From Amnibacterium endophyticum (GTDB lineage: Bacteria; Actinomycetota; Actinomycetes; Actinomycetales; Microbacteriaceae): a stretch of 60,060 nt of DNA. Positions 7,727-18,507 of this stretch are shown here, in pieces; position 1 is the stretch's first letter; every line of letters starts with the position of its first letter. Location: contig NZ_JBHUEA010000021.1 of assembly GCF_042680685.1 (NCBI RefSeq), positions 1 to 60,060 on the forward strand, read 5' to 3'. A program made the position numbers and the translations under genes. The notes below the pieces were generated by a model that worked only from the letters and a program-made list of their open reading frames with translations, was not told the DNA's origin and searched no databases.

Positions 7727-9553
7727 TCAGCCCCGCTTGTCCCCGACGTGCAGGGCGCCCTTGACGCGCTCCACGCCCTCGGCGACCAGGCCCTCGGCGG
7801 AGTCGACCATCGCGGCCGCGCCGAGCGGGTCCCCCTTGAGGAACGCCTTCGCGGTGTTGTTCCGGTACTCGGCGCTGATCTTCGGCGGCAGCGGCGGGGC
7901 GTTGCGCGTCACCCGCGCGTCGATCACCGTCACGCCGTTGAAGCCGAGGGCGCGCTCCACCGCGTCCGCGACCTCGTCGTCCTCGGTCGTGCGGATGCCC
8001 TGGAAGCCGAGCAGCTCCGCGAAGCCCGCGTAGTCGACCGACTCCACGTCCTGCGAGCCCTCCCAGACCGGGTTGCCGTCCTCGGTGCGCATCTCCCACG
8101 ACACCTGCGCGAGGTCGTCGTTGTGCATGACGACCACGACGAAGGTCTTCGTCGCGCCCCAGCGGGAGAGGTACTTCTTCACCGTGATCAGCTCGTTCAT
8201 GCCGAGCATCTGGAAGGCCCCGTCACCGATCGTGCAGATCACGGTCCGCTCCGGGTAGGCGAACTTCGCCGCCGTCGCGTAGGGCATCGCCGCGAGCATG
8301 CTGGCGAGGCGGCCGGACAGGTCGCCCTTCATCCCGCGGCGCAGGCGGATGTGGTGCCCGTACCAGTCGGCGGTCGTCCCCGCGTCGCAGGTGACGATCG
8401 CGTTCTCGGGCAGGCGCCGGTTCAGCTCGTGGAAGACCCGGCGCGGGTTGCCGCCGTCGGGGAAGTCGAGCATCGCCTGGCGCTCCATCTCCTGCTCCCA
8501 GTCGTGCATCTCGTCGGCGATCCCCCGCTGCCAGGAGAGGTCCTCCTTCTGCTCCAGCATCGGCAGCATCGCGGTCAGCGTCGCCCGCACGTCGCCCCAG
8601 AGGTTGACCTCGGTCGGGTAGCGGAGCCCCAGCTGCTCGGGCTTCAGGTCGACCTGCACCGCCCTCGCCTGCCCGGTCTTCGGCAGGTACTCGCCGTAGG
8701 GGTAGTTGCTGCCGAGGATGACGAGGGTGTCGCAGCGGTCGATCTGGTGGAGGCTCGGCAGGGTGCCGAGCAGCCCGACCTGCTGCGTGTGGAACGGCAC
8801 GTCCGAGGGCACGACGTCCTTGCCGCGCAGGGCCGTGATGATGCCGGCGCCCGCCTTCCGCGCCGCCTCGAGCACCTCGTCCGTGGCGCCGCGGGCCCCC
8901 GCGCCGACGAGGAACGTGACCTTCTCGCCCGCGTTGATGACGTCCGCGGCGCGGCGGACCTCCTCCAGCGGGGGCACGACCGCGGTCGACGGGGCGACGG
9001 CGCTGGAGCGGGACACCCAGTGCTCGACGGGCGGCTCGACCGCCTTCATCGCCTGCACGTCGTGCGGGAGCACGATCACGGCGGGCTGCAGCCGCGCCTT
9101 CGCGGTGCGGAAGGCGGTGTCGACGACCGCCTGCGCCTGCTCCGGCGACACGATCGTCTGCACGTAGCAGGCGACGTCGGCGAACACCCGCTCCAGGTTG
9201 TCCTCCTGCTGCACGAAGGTGCCGAAGGACGCGAGCCCCTGCTGCCCGACGATCGCGACCACGGGCACGTTGTCGCTCTTCGCGTCGTACAGGCCGTTCA
9301 GCATGTGGAACGCGCCGGGGCTGGAGGTCGCGATGCAGACGCCGATCTCGCCCGTGAACTTCGCATGGGCCGTCGCCATCAGGGCGCAGATCTCCTCGTG
9401 CGTCGGGCGGATGTAGTCGACGCCGTCACCGGCCCGCGAGGTCTTGCCCAGCATCCCGTCGAGCTCGCCGACGCCGTCGCCCGGGAACCCGAACACCCGG
9501 GTCACCCCCCACTGCCGGATCCGCTGGATCACGAACTCGCTCACCGTCGCCAT
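7727..9553 (-). CDS. Thiamine-diphosphate enzyme, pyruvate oxidase/acetolactate synthase type
   Basis: 608 residues in the usual three-domain order: PYR domain with the catalytic Glu in THEEICAL (E53), a central FAD/ADP-like domain (about 185-330), and a PP domain with the TPP/Mg motif starting at GDGAFQMLGMNELITVKK. The chain ends with a C-terminal tail of the pyruvate-oxidase kind. It probably decarboxylates pyruvate or another 2-oxo acid. Quinone reduction as in PoxB is possible, but the membrane-binding tail cannot be identified. The ATG at 9553 has GAGGAGG upstream; a longer frame is open but has no ribosome site. Confidence 0.85.
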   Translation of the reverse strand: MATVSEFVIQRIRQWGVTRVFGFPGDGVGELDGMLGKTSRAGDGVDYIRPTHEEICALMATAHAKFTGEIGVCIATSSPGAFHMLNGLYDAKSDNVPVVAIVGQQGLASFGTFVQQEDNLERVFADVACYVQTIVSPEQAQAVVDTAFRTAKARLQPAVIVLPHDVQAMKAVEPPVEHWVSRSSAVAPSTAVVPPLEEVRRAADVINAGEKVTFLVGAGARGATDEVLEAARKAGAGIITALRGKDVVPSDVPFHTQQVGLLGTLPSLHQIDRCDTLVILGSNYPYGEYLPKTGQARAVQVDLKPEQLGLRYPTEVNLWGDVRATLTAMLPMLEQKEDLSWQRGIADEMHDWEQEMERQAMLDFPDGGNPRRVFHELNRRLPENAIVTCDAGTTADWYGHHIRLRRGMKGDLSGRLASMLAAMPYATAAKFAYPERTVICTIGDGAFQMLGMNELITVKKYLSRWGATKTFVVVVMHNDDLAQVSWEMRTEDGNPVWEGSQDVESVDYAGFAELLGFQGIRTTEDDEVADAVERALGFNGVTVIDARVTRNAPPLPPKISAEYRNNTAKAFLKGDPLGAAAMVDSAEGLVAEGVERVKGALHVGDKRG

Positions 9554-9589
9554 GCCGACCGCCTCCTCGTCGTGGACGTCCCGACCGGC

Positions 9590-9595
9590 ACCGTA
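9590..9595 (-). promoter_or_regulatory. -10 element upstream of the TPP enzyme
   Basis: TACGGT on the minus strand, about 36 bases before the ATG at 9553. The leader would contain the GAGGAGG ribosome site, so this gene, unlike several neighbours, is not leaderless. Confidence 0.35.
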
Positions 9596-9690
9596 CGTCG
9601 GCGTCTCTGGGCGTGGCACCCCCGTTGCCTGGCAGCAGCCTTCACAGGCGACCACGGACGATCCGGGGGCCGTTCCCAGGCGGGCGTCCC

Positions 9691-9696
9691 TACCGT
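9691..9696 (+). promoter_or_regulatory. -10 element upstream of the GMC cassette
   Basis: TACCGT ends 21 bases before the ATG at 9718, with AAGGGAG as the ribosome site in between. It faces the TPP-enzyme promoter across the divergent region. No convincing -35 hexamer. Confidence 0.35.
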
Positions 9697-9717
9697 GCGA
9701 TCGTTGAAGGGAGTCAA

Positions 9718-10182
9718 ATGTCTGCCACGAGAGGGCGGTTCGGCCGGCAGGAGCTGCACGGCATCGACCGGATCGTGCGGAACATCCGCACCGGGCACTT
9801 CGAGCGGTCGCTCGCCGGGCTGACAGCCGTCGGCGCGCTGGTGACGGCCGGCGAGATCTACTTCGAGCACGACAAGGCCAGCTTCGGGAAGCCGCTGATG
9901 TGGCTGCCTGTGATCCTGGGGCCCGTCGGTGCGGTCGCCGGCGTCGCGGGCGTCGTGAGCCGCACGGCCGCGAAGACGGCGCTGCCGCTCGCCAGCGCGG
10001 CCATCGTCGGCAACGGGCTGCAGGGGACCTACCTCCACGCGAAGGGCATCGCGCAGAAGCCAGGCGGCTGGCGCAACATCCCCTACAACCTGGAGATGGG
10101 GCCGCCGCTGCTGGCGCCGCTGCTCGTCACCGTCGTGGGCGGCATGGGCCTGCTCGCCGCCGTGCTGCGGCGCGAGCAGTGA
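9718..10182 (+). CDS. Small membrane protein, first gene of the GMC oxidoreductase cassette
   Basis: 154 residues with three to four hydrophobic segments (about 30-45, 61-82, 90-100, 129-150) and a charged N-terminus. I do not recognise a named domain. Its stop overlaps the GTG of the next gene (GTGA), so it is made together with the subunit-3-like protein and the GMC enzyme. A membrane anchor or electron-accepting partner for that enzyme is a reasonable inference; the sequence shows no haem-binding CXXCH. Confidence 0.75.
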   Translation: MSATRGRFGRQELHGIDRIVRNIRTGHFERSLAGLTAVGALVTAGEIYFEHDKASFGKPLMWLPVILGPVGAVAGVAGVVSRTAAKTALPLASAAIVGNGLQGTYLHAKGIAQKPGGWRNIPYNLEMGPPLLAPLLVTVVGGMGLLAAVLRREQ

Positions 10183-10816
10183 GCGCCGAGGCGGACCGGG
10201 GCGACGCCTGGAAGCGGCGGTTCCCCGGGTTCTCGGCCGTCGGCCAGGCGCAGCACTGGGACGAGGCGACGCGCAAGGTCGTGCTGGGCCGGCTCGAGCC
10301 CCCGAAGCCGATCCGCTACCTGCCCGAGGAGCTCCGGCCGGCGGGGATCGCACTGGTCGCGCAGCTGATCGACGTCGACCAGGCGTTCGCGTTCGGGCTG
10401 CTCTCGTCCATCGACGCGCGACTGGCCGACAACGAGACCGACGGCTGGCACTACGACGACATGCCGATCGACCACGACGCGTGGAAGCGGTCGCTGGCGG
10501 GACTCGACGCGGACGCCGAGGCGTCGGGGGGCACGCCGTTCGCGGCGCTGCCGCACGACGCGCAGCACGACCTGCTGGAGGGCGTGCGGACGTCGCAGGC
10601 GGACCTGTGGCACGGCATGCCGCCCGCCCGCGTCTGGAACCTGTGGACCCGCTACGTCTGCACGGCCTTCTACGCCCACCCGTCCGCCTGGGACGAGATG
10701 GGCTTCCCCGGCCCCGCGTATCCGCGCGGCTACAAGAACCCGGGCCTCGACGCCCGCGAACCCTTCGAGGTGAAGGACACGATGCCGCACATGGACCCGA
10801 CCGTCTCGAGCGCGCC

Positions 10817-10820
<4 letters not shown>
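10179..10820 (+). CDS. Gluconate 2-dehydrogenase subunit 3-like protein
   Basis: A 213-residue soluble protein. Family members are the small subunit of membrane-bound FAD dehydrogenases for gluconate, glucose or related polyols. Typical features are the short conserved helices around RYLPEELRPAGIALVAQLID and the C-terminal WTRYVCTAFYAHPSAWDEMG with GPAYPRGY. Unlike many homologues it has no Tat signal peptide at the N-terminus. Both ends are coupled to neighbours by GTGA overlaps. Confidence 0.8.
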
Positions 10821-12466
<1,646 letters not shown>

Positions 12467-12472
12467 ACGAGC

Positions 12473-12504
12473 GGGGCCGGGCCGCCGGGAGGCGGCCCTG
12501 CCCC
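12473..12504. terminator. Bidirectional terminator hairpin
   Basis: GGGCCGCC (12479-12486) pairs with GGCGGCCC (12491-12498) around GGGA, with GGGG/CCCC (12473-12476, 12501-12504) extending the stem. It sits between the convergent GMC gene and the hydrolase gene. Confidence 0.6.
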
Positions 12505-12508
12505 GGGC

Positions 12509-13396
12509 TCAGCCCTGGTCGGGGTGCACCCAGTCCACGTCGGGCAGGTAGACGCGGCCGTGGTCGCGCTCCTCCCGCCTGACGGAGCCGTGCGTCGGGT
12601 CGACGTGCTCGAGGATCGACGACCAGGCCGACGCGATCGTGAGGGCGCCGCTGTCCCGCACGCCGTACGCCTTCAGCCCTGGGATGCGGGCGGCGTACCA
12701 GCGGACGTCGTGCTGGTCGGCGACCGGGTCCCGGTCGCCGAGCCAGATCGCGGTGTCGGCGCGGATCCCGTCGAGCACGCCGTCCCACCGCGCGTGCTCG
12801 AAGAGCTCGGTGTCGTGCCGCACGCCGGCGTGCCCCTGCACGGCCGACTCCTCCGCCATGCGCTCGAACCGGTTCCAGAGGCCCAGGTGCCGCGCCAGGT
12901 CCGGGTCGTCGTCGGAGACGCCCATGCCGGCGGCGTCGATCGGCCGCCGCAGCGCCTCGCGCGCCTCGCGCTCCGCCGTCCTCGGCGCGAGCGGACTGAC
13001 GAGCGCCAGGCGGTCGACCCGCTCGGGATCGTGCGCCGCCATCGCCGCGGCCACGAGCGCCCCGGACCCCCAGCCGATGACGCCGTAGCTCTCGAAGCGG
13101 GCGTCCGAGATCGCGTTCGCGTTGCGCTCGATGCGGCGCAGGAGCGCGTCGATGTCCGCCGCGCGGTCCTCGACCGTGCTCGGCAGACCGTCCGGCAGCC
13201 GCTCGGAGGAGCCGTAGCCGGGCCGCTCGAGCGCGATGAGGTGCACGCCCCAGCGGGAGGTCACCACGGGCTCGGGGTCGAGCGGCGTGCCCGGGGTGGG
13301 GTGGCAGAGCACGACGAGCCGGTTCGACATCGAGTCGCCGTACGCCGTGAGCCCAACGGTGCGCCCCTCGGGCGTCGTGATCGTCGTGTCCGCCAT
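12509..13396 (-). CDS. Alpha/beta hydrolase
   Basis: 295 residues with an alpha/beta hydrolase layout: LVVLCHPTPGTP (oxyanion-hole strand), ERPGYGSSERLPDG, and the nucleophile-elbow position YGVIGWGSGALVAAA, in which the usual G-x-S-x-G reads G-W-G-S-G with the Ser one place later than standard. GDRDPVADQHD is the acid region. The expected final His cannot be placed firmly, since the C-terminal HVDPTHGS is only a candidate. Either a divergent hydrolase or a non-catalytic relative. The start has GGAAGGAG upstream. Confidence 0.72.
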   Translation of the reverse strand: MADTTITTPEGRTVGLTAYGDSMSNRLVVLCHPTPGTPLDPEPVVTSRWGVHLIALERPGYGSSERLPDGLPSTVEDRAADIDALLRRIERNANAISDARFESYGVIGWGSGALVAAAMAAHDPERVDRLALVSPLAPRTAEREAREALRRPIDAAGMGVSDDDPDLARHLGLWNRFERMAEESAVQGHAGVRHDTELFEHARWDGVLDGIRADTAIWLGDRDPVADQHDVRWYAARIPGLKAYGVRDSGALTIASAWSSILEHVDPTHGSVRREERDHGRVYLPDVDWVHPDQG

Positions 13397-13510
13397 GGGG
13401 CTCCTTCCGGGATGTGTGCACAGCGTCACAGACACGGGCACGAGCCGGCTGCGAAGACGTCCAGCGGACGCTGAGGGCACGGGGTCGGCGGCCTCGCAGG
13501 ACGCCTCTTC

Positions 13511-13516
13511 TACGGT
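13511..13516 (+). promoter_or_regulatory. -10 element of a leaderless promoter (GH15 gene)
   Basis: TACGGT, six bases, then ATG at 13523; no ribosome-binding site. Same spacing as at the MFS, SDR, cofD, recG and other starts. Confidence 0.55.
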
Positions 13517-13522
13517 CTCGCC

Positions 13523-15262
13523 ATGACCGGCGGCGAGGCGCGCTTCCCCCTGCACACCCTGCGCGAGTACGCGCTGATCGCCGACGGCGAGCGGGGTGCG
13601 CTCATCGGCCCGAACGGCGACGTGCCGTGGCTGTGCGTGCCGCGCTGGGACTCCGACGCGGTGTTCTCCGCGCTCATCGGGGGCGGCGGCACGTTCGCGA
13701 TCGTGCCGCGAGCGGGGACCTTCACCTGGGGCGGGCACTACGAGCGTGGCTCGCTGATCTGGCGCAGCCGCTGGATCGACCACCACGCGGTGATCGAGTC
13801 CCGGGACGCGCTCGCCTTCCCCGGCGAGCAGGACCGCGCGGTGGTGCTGCGCCGCATCGAGGCGCACCGCGGCACCGCCCGGGTCCGCGTCGTCCTCGAC
13901 CCGCGCGAGTCGTTCGGCAGCGGCCGCTTCACGCACGTCCGGCACGACGGGGACGTCTGGACCGGGCGCTGCGGCGACCTGTCGGTCCGGCTGACCGGGC
14001 TGGACGAGGTGAGCGACCGCGACGGCGTGCTGGCCTGGGAGGTCGACGTCCCCGAGGGGGAGTTCCACGACGTCGTGCTCGAGCTGAGCCGGCGCGCCCT
14101 GCCGGACGAGCGCCCGTCCGCCGAGGGGCTCTGGCGGCGCACCGAGGAGGCCTGGAGCGCCGCGGTCCCCGAGCGCATCGAGTCGATCGCCCCCGCGGAC
14201 GCGCGGCACGCCTACGCGGTGCTGCGCGGCTTGACGTCGTCCAGCGGGGCGATGGTGGCCGCGGCGACGATGTCGCTGCCCGAGCGCGCGGAGCAGGGCC
14301 GCAACTACGACTACCGCTACGCCTGGATCCGGGACCAGTGCTACGCCGGGCAGGCGGCCGGGGCCGGCGAGGCGCTGCCCCTGCTCGACGACGCCGTGCG
14401 GTTCGTCGGCGCCCGCCTGCTGGAGGACGGGCCGCACCTGAAGCCCGCGTACACGACCGACGGCGGGCGGGTGCCGGACCAGCGGCACCTCGATCTGCCG
14501 GGCTACCCGGGCGGCGACGACGTGCTCGGCAACCACGTGAACGCGCAGTTCCAGCTCGACGCGCTCGGCGAGAGCCTGCTGCTCTTCGCCACCGCCGCTC
14601 GGCACGGGCGGCTCACCGACGACGGTCGACGCGCCGCCGAGGTCGCCGCGGACGCGATCCGGCAGCGGCGGGGCGACGAGGACGCCGGCATCTGGGAGCT
14701 GTCCCCGAAGCGCTGGACCCACTCCGCCCTCGCCTGCGTCGCGGGGCTGCGGGCGATGGCGCCGCACGCCGACCGCGGCACCGCAGCCCGGTGGACGGAC
14801 CTCGCGGACTCCATGGTGAGCGAGGCCTCGCGCACCATGCTCGAGCCCTCCGGCCGGTGGCGACGCGCCGCGGACGACCCTGGGCTCGACGCCGCGCTGC
14901 TGCTCGGCCAGGTGCGCGGCGCGCTGCCCGCGGACGACCCGCGCAGCGTCGCGACCCGGACCGCGGTGCTCGAGGACCTCGCGCAGGAGGAGTTCATGTA
15001 CCGCTTCCGGCCCGACGAGCGCCCGCTCGGCGAGGCGGAGGGCGCCTTCCTGCTCTGCGGCTTCATCACGAGCCTCGCGCTGCACCAGGCCGACGAGCGG
15101 GTCGCCGCGGCGCGCTGGTTCGAGCGCAACCGCGCCGCCTGCGGCCCTCCCGGGATCATCAGCGAGGAGTACGACGTCGCCCAGCGCCAGCTGCGGGGCA
15201 ACCTGCCGCAGGCGTTCGTCCACGCCCTGCTGCTCGAGAGCGCGATCCGGCTGGCCGACTGA
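13523..15262 (+). CDS. Glycoside hydrolase family 15 protein (glucoamylase/trehalase-like)
   Basis: 579 residues: an N-terminal beta-rich domain (about 10-215) and an (alpha/alpha)6 barrel with RNYDYRYAWIRDQCY (260-274). The general acid is probably E392 in DAGIWELSPKRW, and the base E548 or E549 in ISEEYD. These are the GH15 signatures. Actinobacterial members include maltose/glucan-releasing enzymes and acid trehalases, and the sequence alone does not separate them. It has no signal peptide, so it acts in the cytoplasm. The transcript looks leaderless. Confidence 0.9.
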   Translation: MTGGEARFPLHTLREYALIADGERGALIGPNGDVPWLCVPRWDSDAVFSALIGGGGTFAIVPRAGTFTWGGHYERGSLIWRSRWIDHHAVIESRDALAFPGEQDRAVVLRRIEAHRGTARVRVVLDPRESFGSGRFTHVRHDGDVWTGRCGDLSVRLTGLDEVSDRDGVLAWEVDVPEGEFHDVVLELSRRALPDERPSAEGLWRRTEEAWSAAVPERIESIAPADARHAYAVLRGLTSSSGAMVAAATMSLPERAEQGRNYDYRYAWIRDQCYAGQAAGAGEALPLLDDAVRFVGARLLEDGPHLKPAYTTDGGRVPDQRHLDLPGYPGGDDVLGNHVNAQFQLDALGESLLLFATAARHGRLTDDGRRAAEVAADAIRQRRGDEDAGIWELSPKRWTHSALACVAGLRAMAPHADRGTAARWTDLADSMVSEASRTMLEPSGRWRRAADDPGLDAALLLGQVRGALPADDPRSVATRTAVLEDLAQEEFMYRFRPDERPLGEAEGAFLLCGFITSLALHQADERVAAARWFERNRAACGPPGIISEEYDVAQRQLRGNLPQAFVHALLLESAIRLAD

Positions 15263-15274
15263 GCCGGCACGGCC

Positions 15275-15312
15275 GGCCGCGGGCTGGGCGGTGGTCGCCC
15301 CGGCCCGCGGCC
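15275..15312. terminator. Bidirectional terminator hairpin
   Basis: GGCCGCGGGC (15275-15284) pairs exactly with GCCCGCGGCC (15303-15312); an inner GGGCG/CGCCC pair extends the stem. Lies between the convergent GH15 and DUF1206 genes. Confidence 0.65.
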
Positions 15313-15316
15313 CGTG

Positions 15317-16069
15317 TCAGCCCAGGCGGGCGATGCGGATGCGGAGCGCCGAGTAGACGGCCGAGACGATCCATCCGGCGCCGAGCAGGGCGAGCACGAT
15401 CCGCCCCACCGGGTCGGCGGCGAGCCAGTCGAGCGCACCGGCGAGCCCGTCGGAGCGGTGCGGGTCGTCCGTGAACGCGCCGCCGGCGACGAGCACCCCG
15501 ACCACGGCGAGCGTGATCCCGCGCACGACGTACCCGACGGCGCCGACGACGAGCACGCACCGCCGGCGTCCGCGGGAAGCGGGCACGTGGATCGTGCGGC
15601 GGAACCGCAGGGAGCCGCCGACCCAGACCATCCCGACGCCGACCACGAGCACGGTCGCCCCGAGCAGCGCGAGCACGACCGGGCCGCCGGGGGCGTCGAG
15701 CAGGTGGCGCTCGGCCCGATGCTCCGACCGGGCCGAGTTCTCGTGCGCACCGAGCGCGAATCGGGCGGCGGTGGTCGCGACGACGCCGTAGAAGACGGCG
15801 CGGCCCCAGTAGACGAGCCGCTGACGCCACCGCTCGAGCGTGTGCGACGACGAGCTGAGGATGCCGGCCACCACGAGCCAGACCGCGAGCGCGGCCTCGC
15901 CGATCGCGACGAGCCCGAGCAGCACGACGCCGCCCGGCACCCGCGCGACCGCGCCGAACGCGCCGGACACGTCCGGCTGCGCGCCCGGCGCCCGCAGCGC
16001 GAGCAGCAGGGCGAGGACGCCGATCAGCAGGCGCAGGACCGCCGACCCGCCGTAGCCCGCCCGCGCCAT
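15317..16069 (-). CDS. DUF1206 membrane protein (copy 1)
   Basis: A 250-residue polytopic protein of the actinobacterial DUF1206 family, made of three repeats of two helices each. The repeated patterns AVLRLLIGVLALLLA, VFYGVVATTAARFALG and VGYVVRGITLAVVGVLV are readable. Function unknown. The ATG at 16069 is the first conventional start in frame, but coding-like sequence continues upstream about 28 residues to the SDR stop, where only a CTG (about 16155) could start. The paralogue at 17674-18507 has a comparable N-terminal leader, so the true start may be upstream. Confidence 0.82.
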   Translation of the reverse strand: MARAGYGGSAVLRLLIGVLALLLALRAPGAQPDVSGAFGAVARVPGGVVLLGLVAIGEAALAVWLVVAGILSSSSHTLERWRQRLVYWGRAVFYGVVATTAARFALGAHENSARSEHRAERHLLDAPGGPVVLALLGATVLVVGVGMVWVGGSLRFRRTIHVPASRGRRRCVLVVGAVGYVVRGITLAVVGVLVAGGAFTDDPHRSDGLAGALDWLAADPVGRIVLALLGAGWIVSAVYSALRIRIARLG

Positions 16070-16152
16070 GACGCGGACGGACGTCGCACGCCGCGCCTCG
16101 CGGGCGTCGTGCTCGGCGTGGTCGACGACGCCGGAGCCGGCGTCCCGCCCGG

Positions 16153-17250
16153 TCAGTGCCGGACCGCTCCGGTCAGCCGGCGGCCCGCCCGGCGTGCCGC
16201 GATCTGCACCGCCTTCTTGCCCGCCGGCTTCGCGAGCGGGGCGGCGGCACGCGCGCCGCCGCGCAGGATCCGGGGCAGCGACACGACGAGCGCGGTGAGC
16301 GCGCCGGTGCCGATCGCGACCGTGGCGGGCCGGTGCGTGATCGCCCAGGTCTGCGGGGTGATGGAGACCGAGCGCCGGTCGAAGGCGCCGTGCGCGCCGT
16401 GGTCGCCAGGGACCGGGTCGTAGAGGTTCGGCGGCAGCGTCGTCAGGTCGACGTCGTCCGCCTGCTGGCTCTTGTAGCCGCTGCGGATGAGCTGCCAGTC
16501 GGCGACCCGGGTCGCGAGGCGGTTGCCGATGATCGTGAAGACCGTCGACTCCCCCACCCAGGTGCGGCGCCGCGGCGAGATCGCGACGTCCACGACCGCC
16601 TTGGCGCAGATCTCCGGCTGGTAGATCGGCGGCACGGGCTGCGCGTGCTTCGGCAGGTCGGACTTGACCCAGTCGAACTGCATGGTGTTCATGGCGGGCA
16701 TGTCCACCTGGCTGACGGTGACCTTCGACTTCTCGTGCAGCAGCTCCACGACGAGCGACTCGTTGAACCGCGTGATCGCGCCCTTCGAGGAACAGTACGC
16801 GGACTGCAGCGGGATGCCGCGGTGGCCGAGCGCGGACCCGACCTGGACGATGGCGCCGCGGTTCCGAGGCCGCATGTGCTTCAGCGCCGCGCGGGTGCCG
16901 TTCGCGTATCCCATGAAGTCGACCGCGACCGCCCGCTCGAAGTCCTTCGGCTCGATGTGCCAGAACTCCGCGAAGACGCTGACCATGGCGTCGTTCACCC
17001 AGACCTCGATCGGCCCGAGCTCCCGCTCCACGCGCTCCGCCGCGGCGTCCACCTGCTCGTGGTCCGCCACGTCGGTCGGGATGCCGAGACCCCGGCGCCC
17101 CGCGGCCTCCACGTCCTTGACCGCGCCGGCGACCCCGTCCTCGCCGCGCGCGAGCACCGCGACGTCGAAGCCGCGAGCGGCGAGCTCGCGCACGATCGCC
17201 CTCCCGAGCCCCGCGGAACCACCGGTGACGACTGCTACTCCCCTGTTCAT
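16153..17250 (-). CDS. Short-chain dehydrogenase/reductase with C-terminal membrane-type extension
   Basis: 365 residues; the first 250 form an SDR domain. Cofactor loop TGGSAGLGRAI (9-19), NDAM in place of the usual NAG motif (about 107-110), catalytic serine in VGSALG, and YCSSK (Tyr/Lys pair) are present. The extra 110 residues include DPVPGDHGAHGAFD and a hydrophobic segment (TVAIGTGALTALVVSLP), then a basic tail, suggesting membrane association. Substrate unknown. It is followed at once by a DUF1206 gene. The ATG is six bases after TACTGT, a leaderless arrangement. Confidence 0.86.
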   Translation of the reverse strand: MNRGVAVVTGGSAGLGRAIVRELAARGFDVAVLARGEDGVAGAVKDVEAAGRRGLGIPTDVADHEQVDAAAERVERELGPIEVWVNDAMVSVFAEFWHIEPKDFERAVAVDFMGYANGTRAALKHMRPRNRGAIVQVGSALGHRGIPLQSAYCSSKGAITRFNESLVVELLHEKSKVTVSQVDMPAMNTMQFDWVKSDLPKHAQPVPPIYQPEICAKAVVDVAISPRRRTWVGESTVFTIIGNRLATRVADWQLIRSGYKSQQADDVDLTTLPPNLYDPVPGDHGAHGAFDRRSVSITPQTWAITHRPATVAIGTGALTALVVSLPRILRGGARAAAPLAKPAGKKAVQIAARRAGRRLTGAVRH

Positions 17251-17256
17251 GGAGGC

Positions 17257-17262
17257 ACAGTA
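17257..17262 (-). promoter_or_regulatory. -10 element of a leaderless promoter (SDR gene)
   Basis: TACTGT on the minus strand, six bases, ATG at 17250; no ribosome-binding site. The opposite-strand gene (17341) in the same gap has a normal GGAGGGAG site. Confidence 0.5.
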
Positions 17263-17340
17263 GGCGCGGCGTGCTCCCGCAGCCTGGGGCCGGGGTCCCA
17301 GCGAGATGGGTGCAGGCTGAACGCGTCGGAGGGAGACGAG

Positions 17341-17661
17341 ATGGCACCGGTGGAGCTGATCCGGATCGGTCTGGGGGTGCGGTCGCTGACCGAGCGGCCG
17401 TCGCGGGCGTTCGGCCGCCCGGCGAGCGGGGTCGAGGGCGGGGTGCTGCGGTTCCTCGGCGTCCGCCAGGTCGTGCAGGGCGTGGTCGTGGGGCGCACCG
17501 GATGGCACGCCCTCAGCGCCTCCGTCGACCTGCTGCACGGCTCGTCGATGGTGCTGCTCGCGATCGCGCAGCCGAGGCGGTACGGGAAGGCCGCCGGCGC
17601 GCAGGCCCTGACCGCCGCGGTGCTGGTCGCCCTCGAGGTCGCGGCGTCCCGCCGCGGCTGA
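17341..17661 (+). CDS. Small membrane protein of unknown function
   Basis: 106 residues, Leu/Val/Ala-rich, with two likely membrane segments (about 37-52 and 60-77) and a third near 88-100. It starts with ATG after GGAGGGAG at good spacing. No domain recognised. It is convergent with the second DUF1206 gene and divergent from the SDR, so it sits among membrane-associated genes. Confidence 0.65.
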   Translation: MAPVELIRIGLGVRSLTERPSRAFGRPASGVEGGVLRFLGVRQVVQGVVVGRTGWHALSASVDLLHGSSMVLLAIAQPRRYGKAAGAQALTAAVLVALEVAASRRG

Positions 17662-17673
17662 TCCGGCCCGCCC

Positions 17674-18507
17674 TCAGTCGAGCCGGGCGAGCCGGGCGCG
17701 CAGCAGCGCGTAGGCGCCGGCCACCGCCCACCCGACCGCGACCACGACGAGGAACCCCCGCCCGAGGCCGCTGCCCGCGACCGCGACGAGCGCGTCGTTC
17801 AGGCCGCCGGTGCGGGCGGCGTCCGAGGTGACCGCGGCGACCGCGAGGAAGCCGCCGACGACGGCGATCGTCACGCCCTGCACCGCGTAGCCGACGATGC
17901 CGAGCACCACCACGGCTCGCCGGGCCCAGGGCGCCTCGGGCAGGTGGATCGTGCCGACGAACCGGCGCACGATCGCGACCCACACCATGCCGACGCCGAT
18001 GGAGAGCACGGTCAGCCCGAGCAGCAGGAGCACGACGGAGCCGCCCGGCACCTCGAGCAGCCGGCGGCCCGCGGCGCGGTCGGCGTCGACCGAGCTCTGC
18101 CGCGCGCCGATCGCGACGCGCAGCGCGATGAGGCCGATCACCACGTACACCGCGCTGCGCGACCAGTAGACGATGCGCTGGCGCCATCGCTCGAGGAGCG
18201 CCGGGGGCCGGTAGAGGACGCCCTGGACGACCAGCCAGAGCGCGAGGGCGCCGTTGGCCCCGGCGGCGATCGCCACCAGCACCCCGCCGGCGGGCGCCGC
18301 GCGGAGCAGGCCGAACGCGCTGGCGGCGTTCACCTCGGGGGCGTCGTCGAGCCCGGCGGCCAGCAGCAGCGCCAGCACCCCGATCAGCAGCCGCAGCAGC
18401 CCGGAGGCGATGTAGCCGGAGCGCGCGACCACGCGCAGCCAGGGCACGCGAGTCGCCCGCTGCGCGTCGGCGCGCGCCCTCGCGAACCGACGCAGCACCC
18501 CGCTCAC
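17674..18507 (-). CDS. DUF1206 membrane protein (copy 2)
   Basis: 277 residues, clearly paralogous to the protein at 15317-16069. It shares LLRLLIGVLALLLA, the LERWRQRxVYW linker, VLSIGVGMVWV and VVAVGWAVAGAYALLRARLARLD at the end. The three two-helix repeats are intact. The GTG start overlaps the mutM stop (GTGA), so it is co-translated with mutM. Function unknown. Confidence 0.86.
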   Translation of the reverse strand: MSGVLRRFARARADAQRATRVPWLRVVARSGYIASGLLRLLIGVLALLLAAGLDDAPEVNAASAFGLLRAAPAGGVLVAIAAGANGALALWLVVQGVLYRPPALLERWRQRIVYWSRSAVYVVIGLIALRVAIGARQSSVDADRAAGRRLLEVPGGSVVLLLLGLTVLSIGVGMVWVAIVRRFVGTIHLPEAPWARRAVVVLGIVGYAVQGVTIAVVGGFLAVAAVTSDAARTGGLNDALVAVAGSGLGRGFLVVVAVGWAVAGAYALLRARLARLD

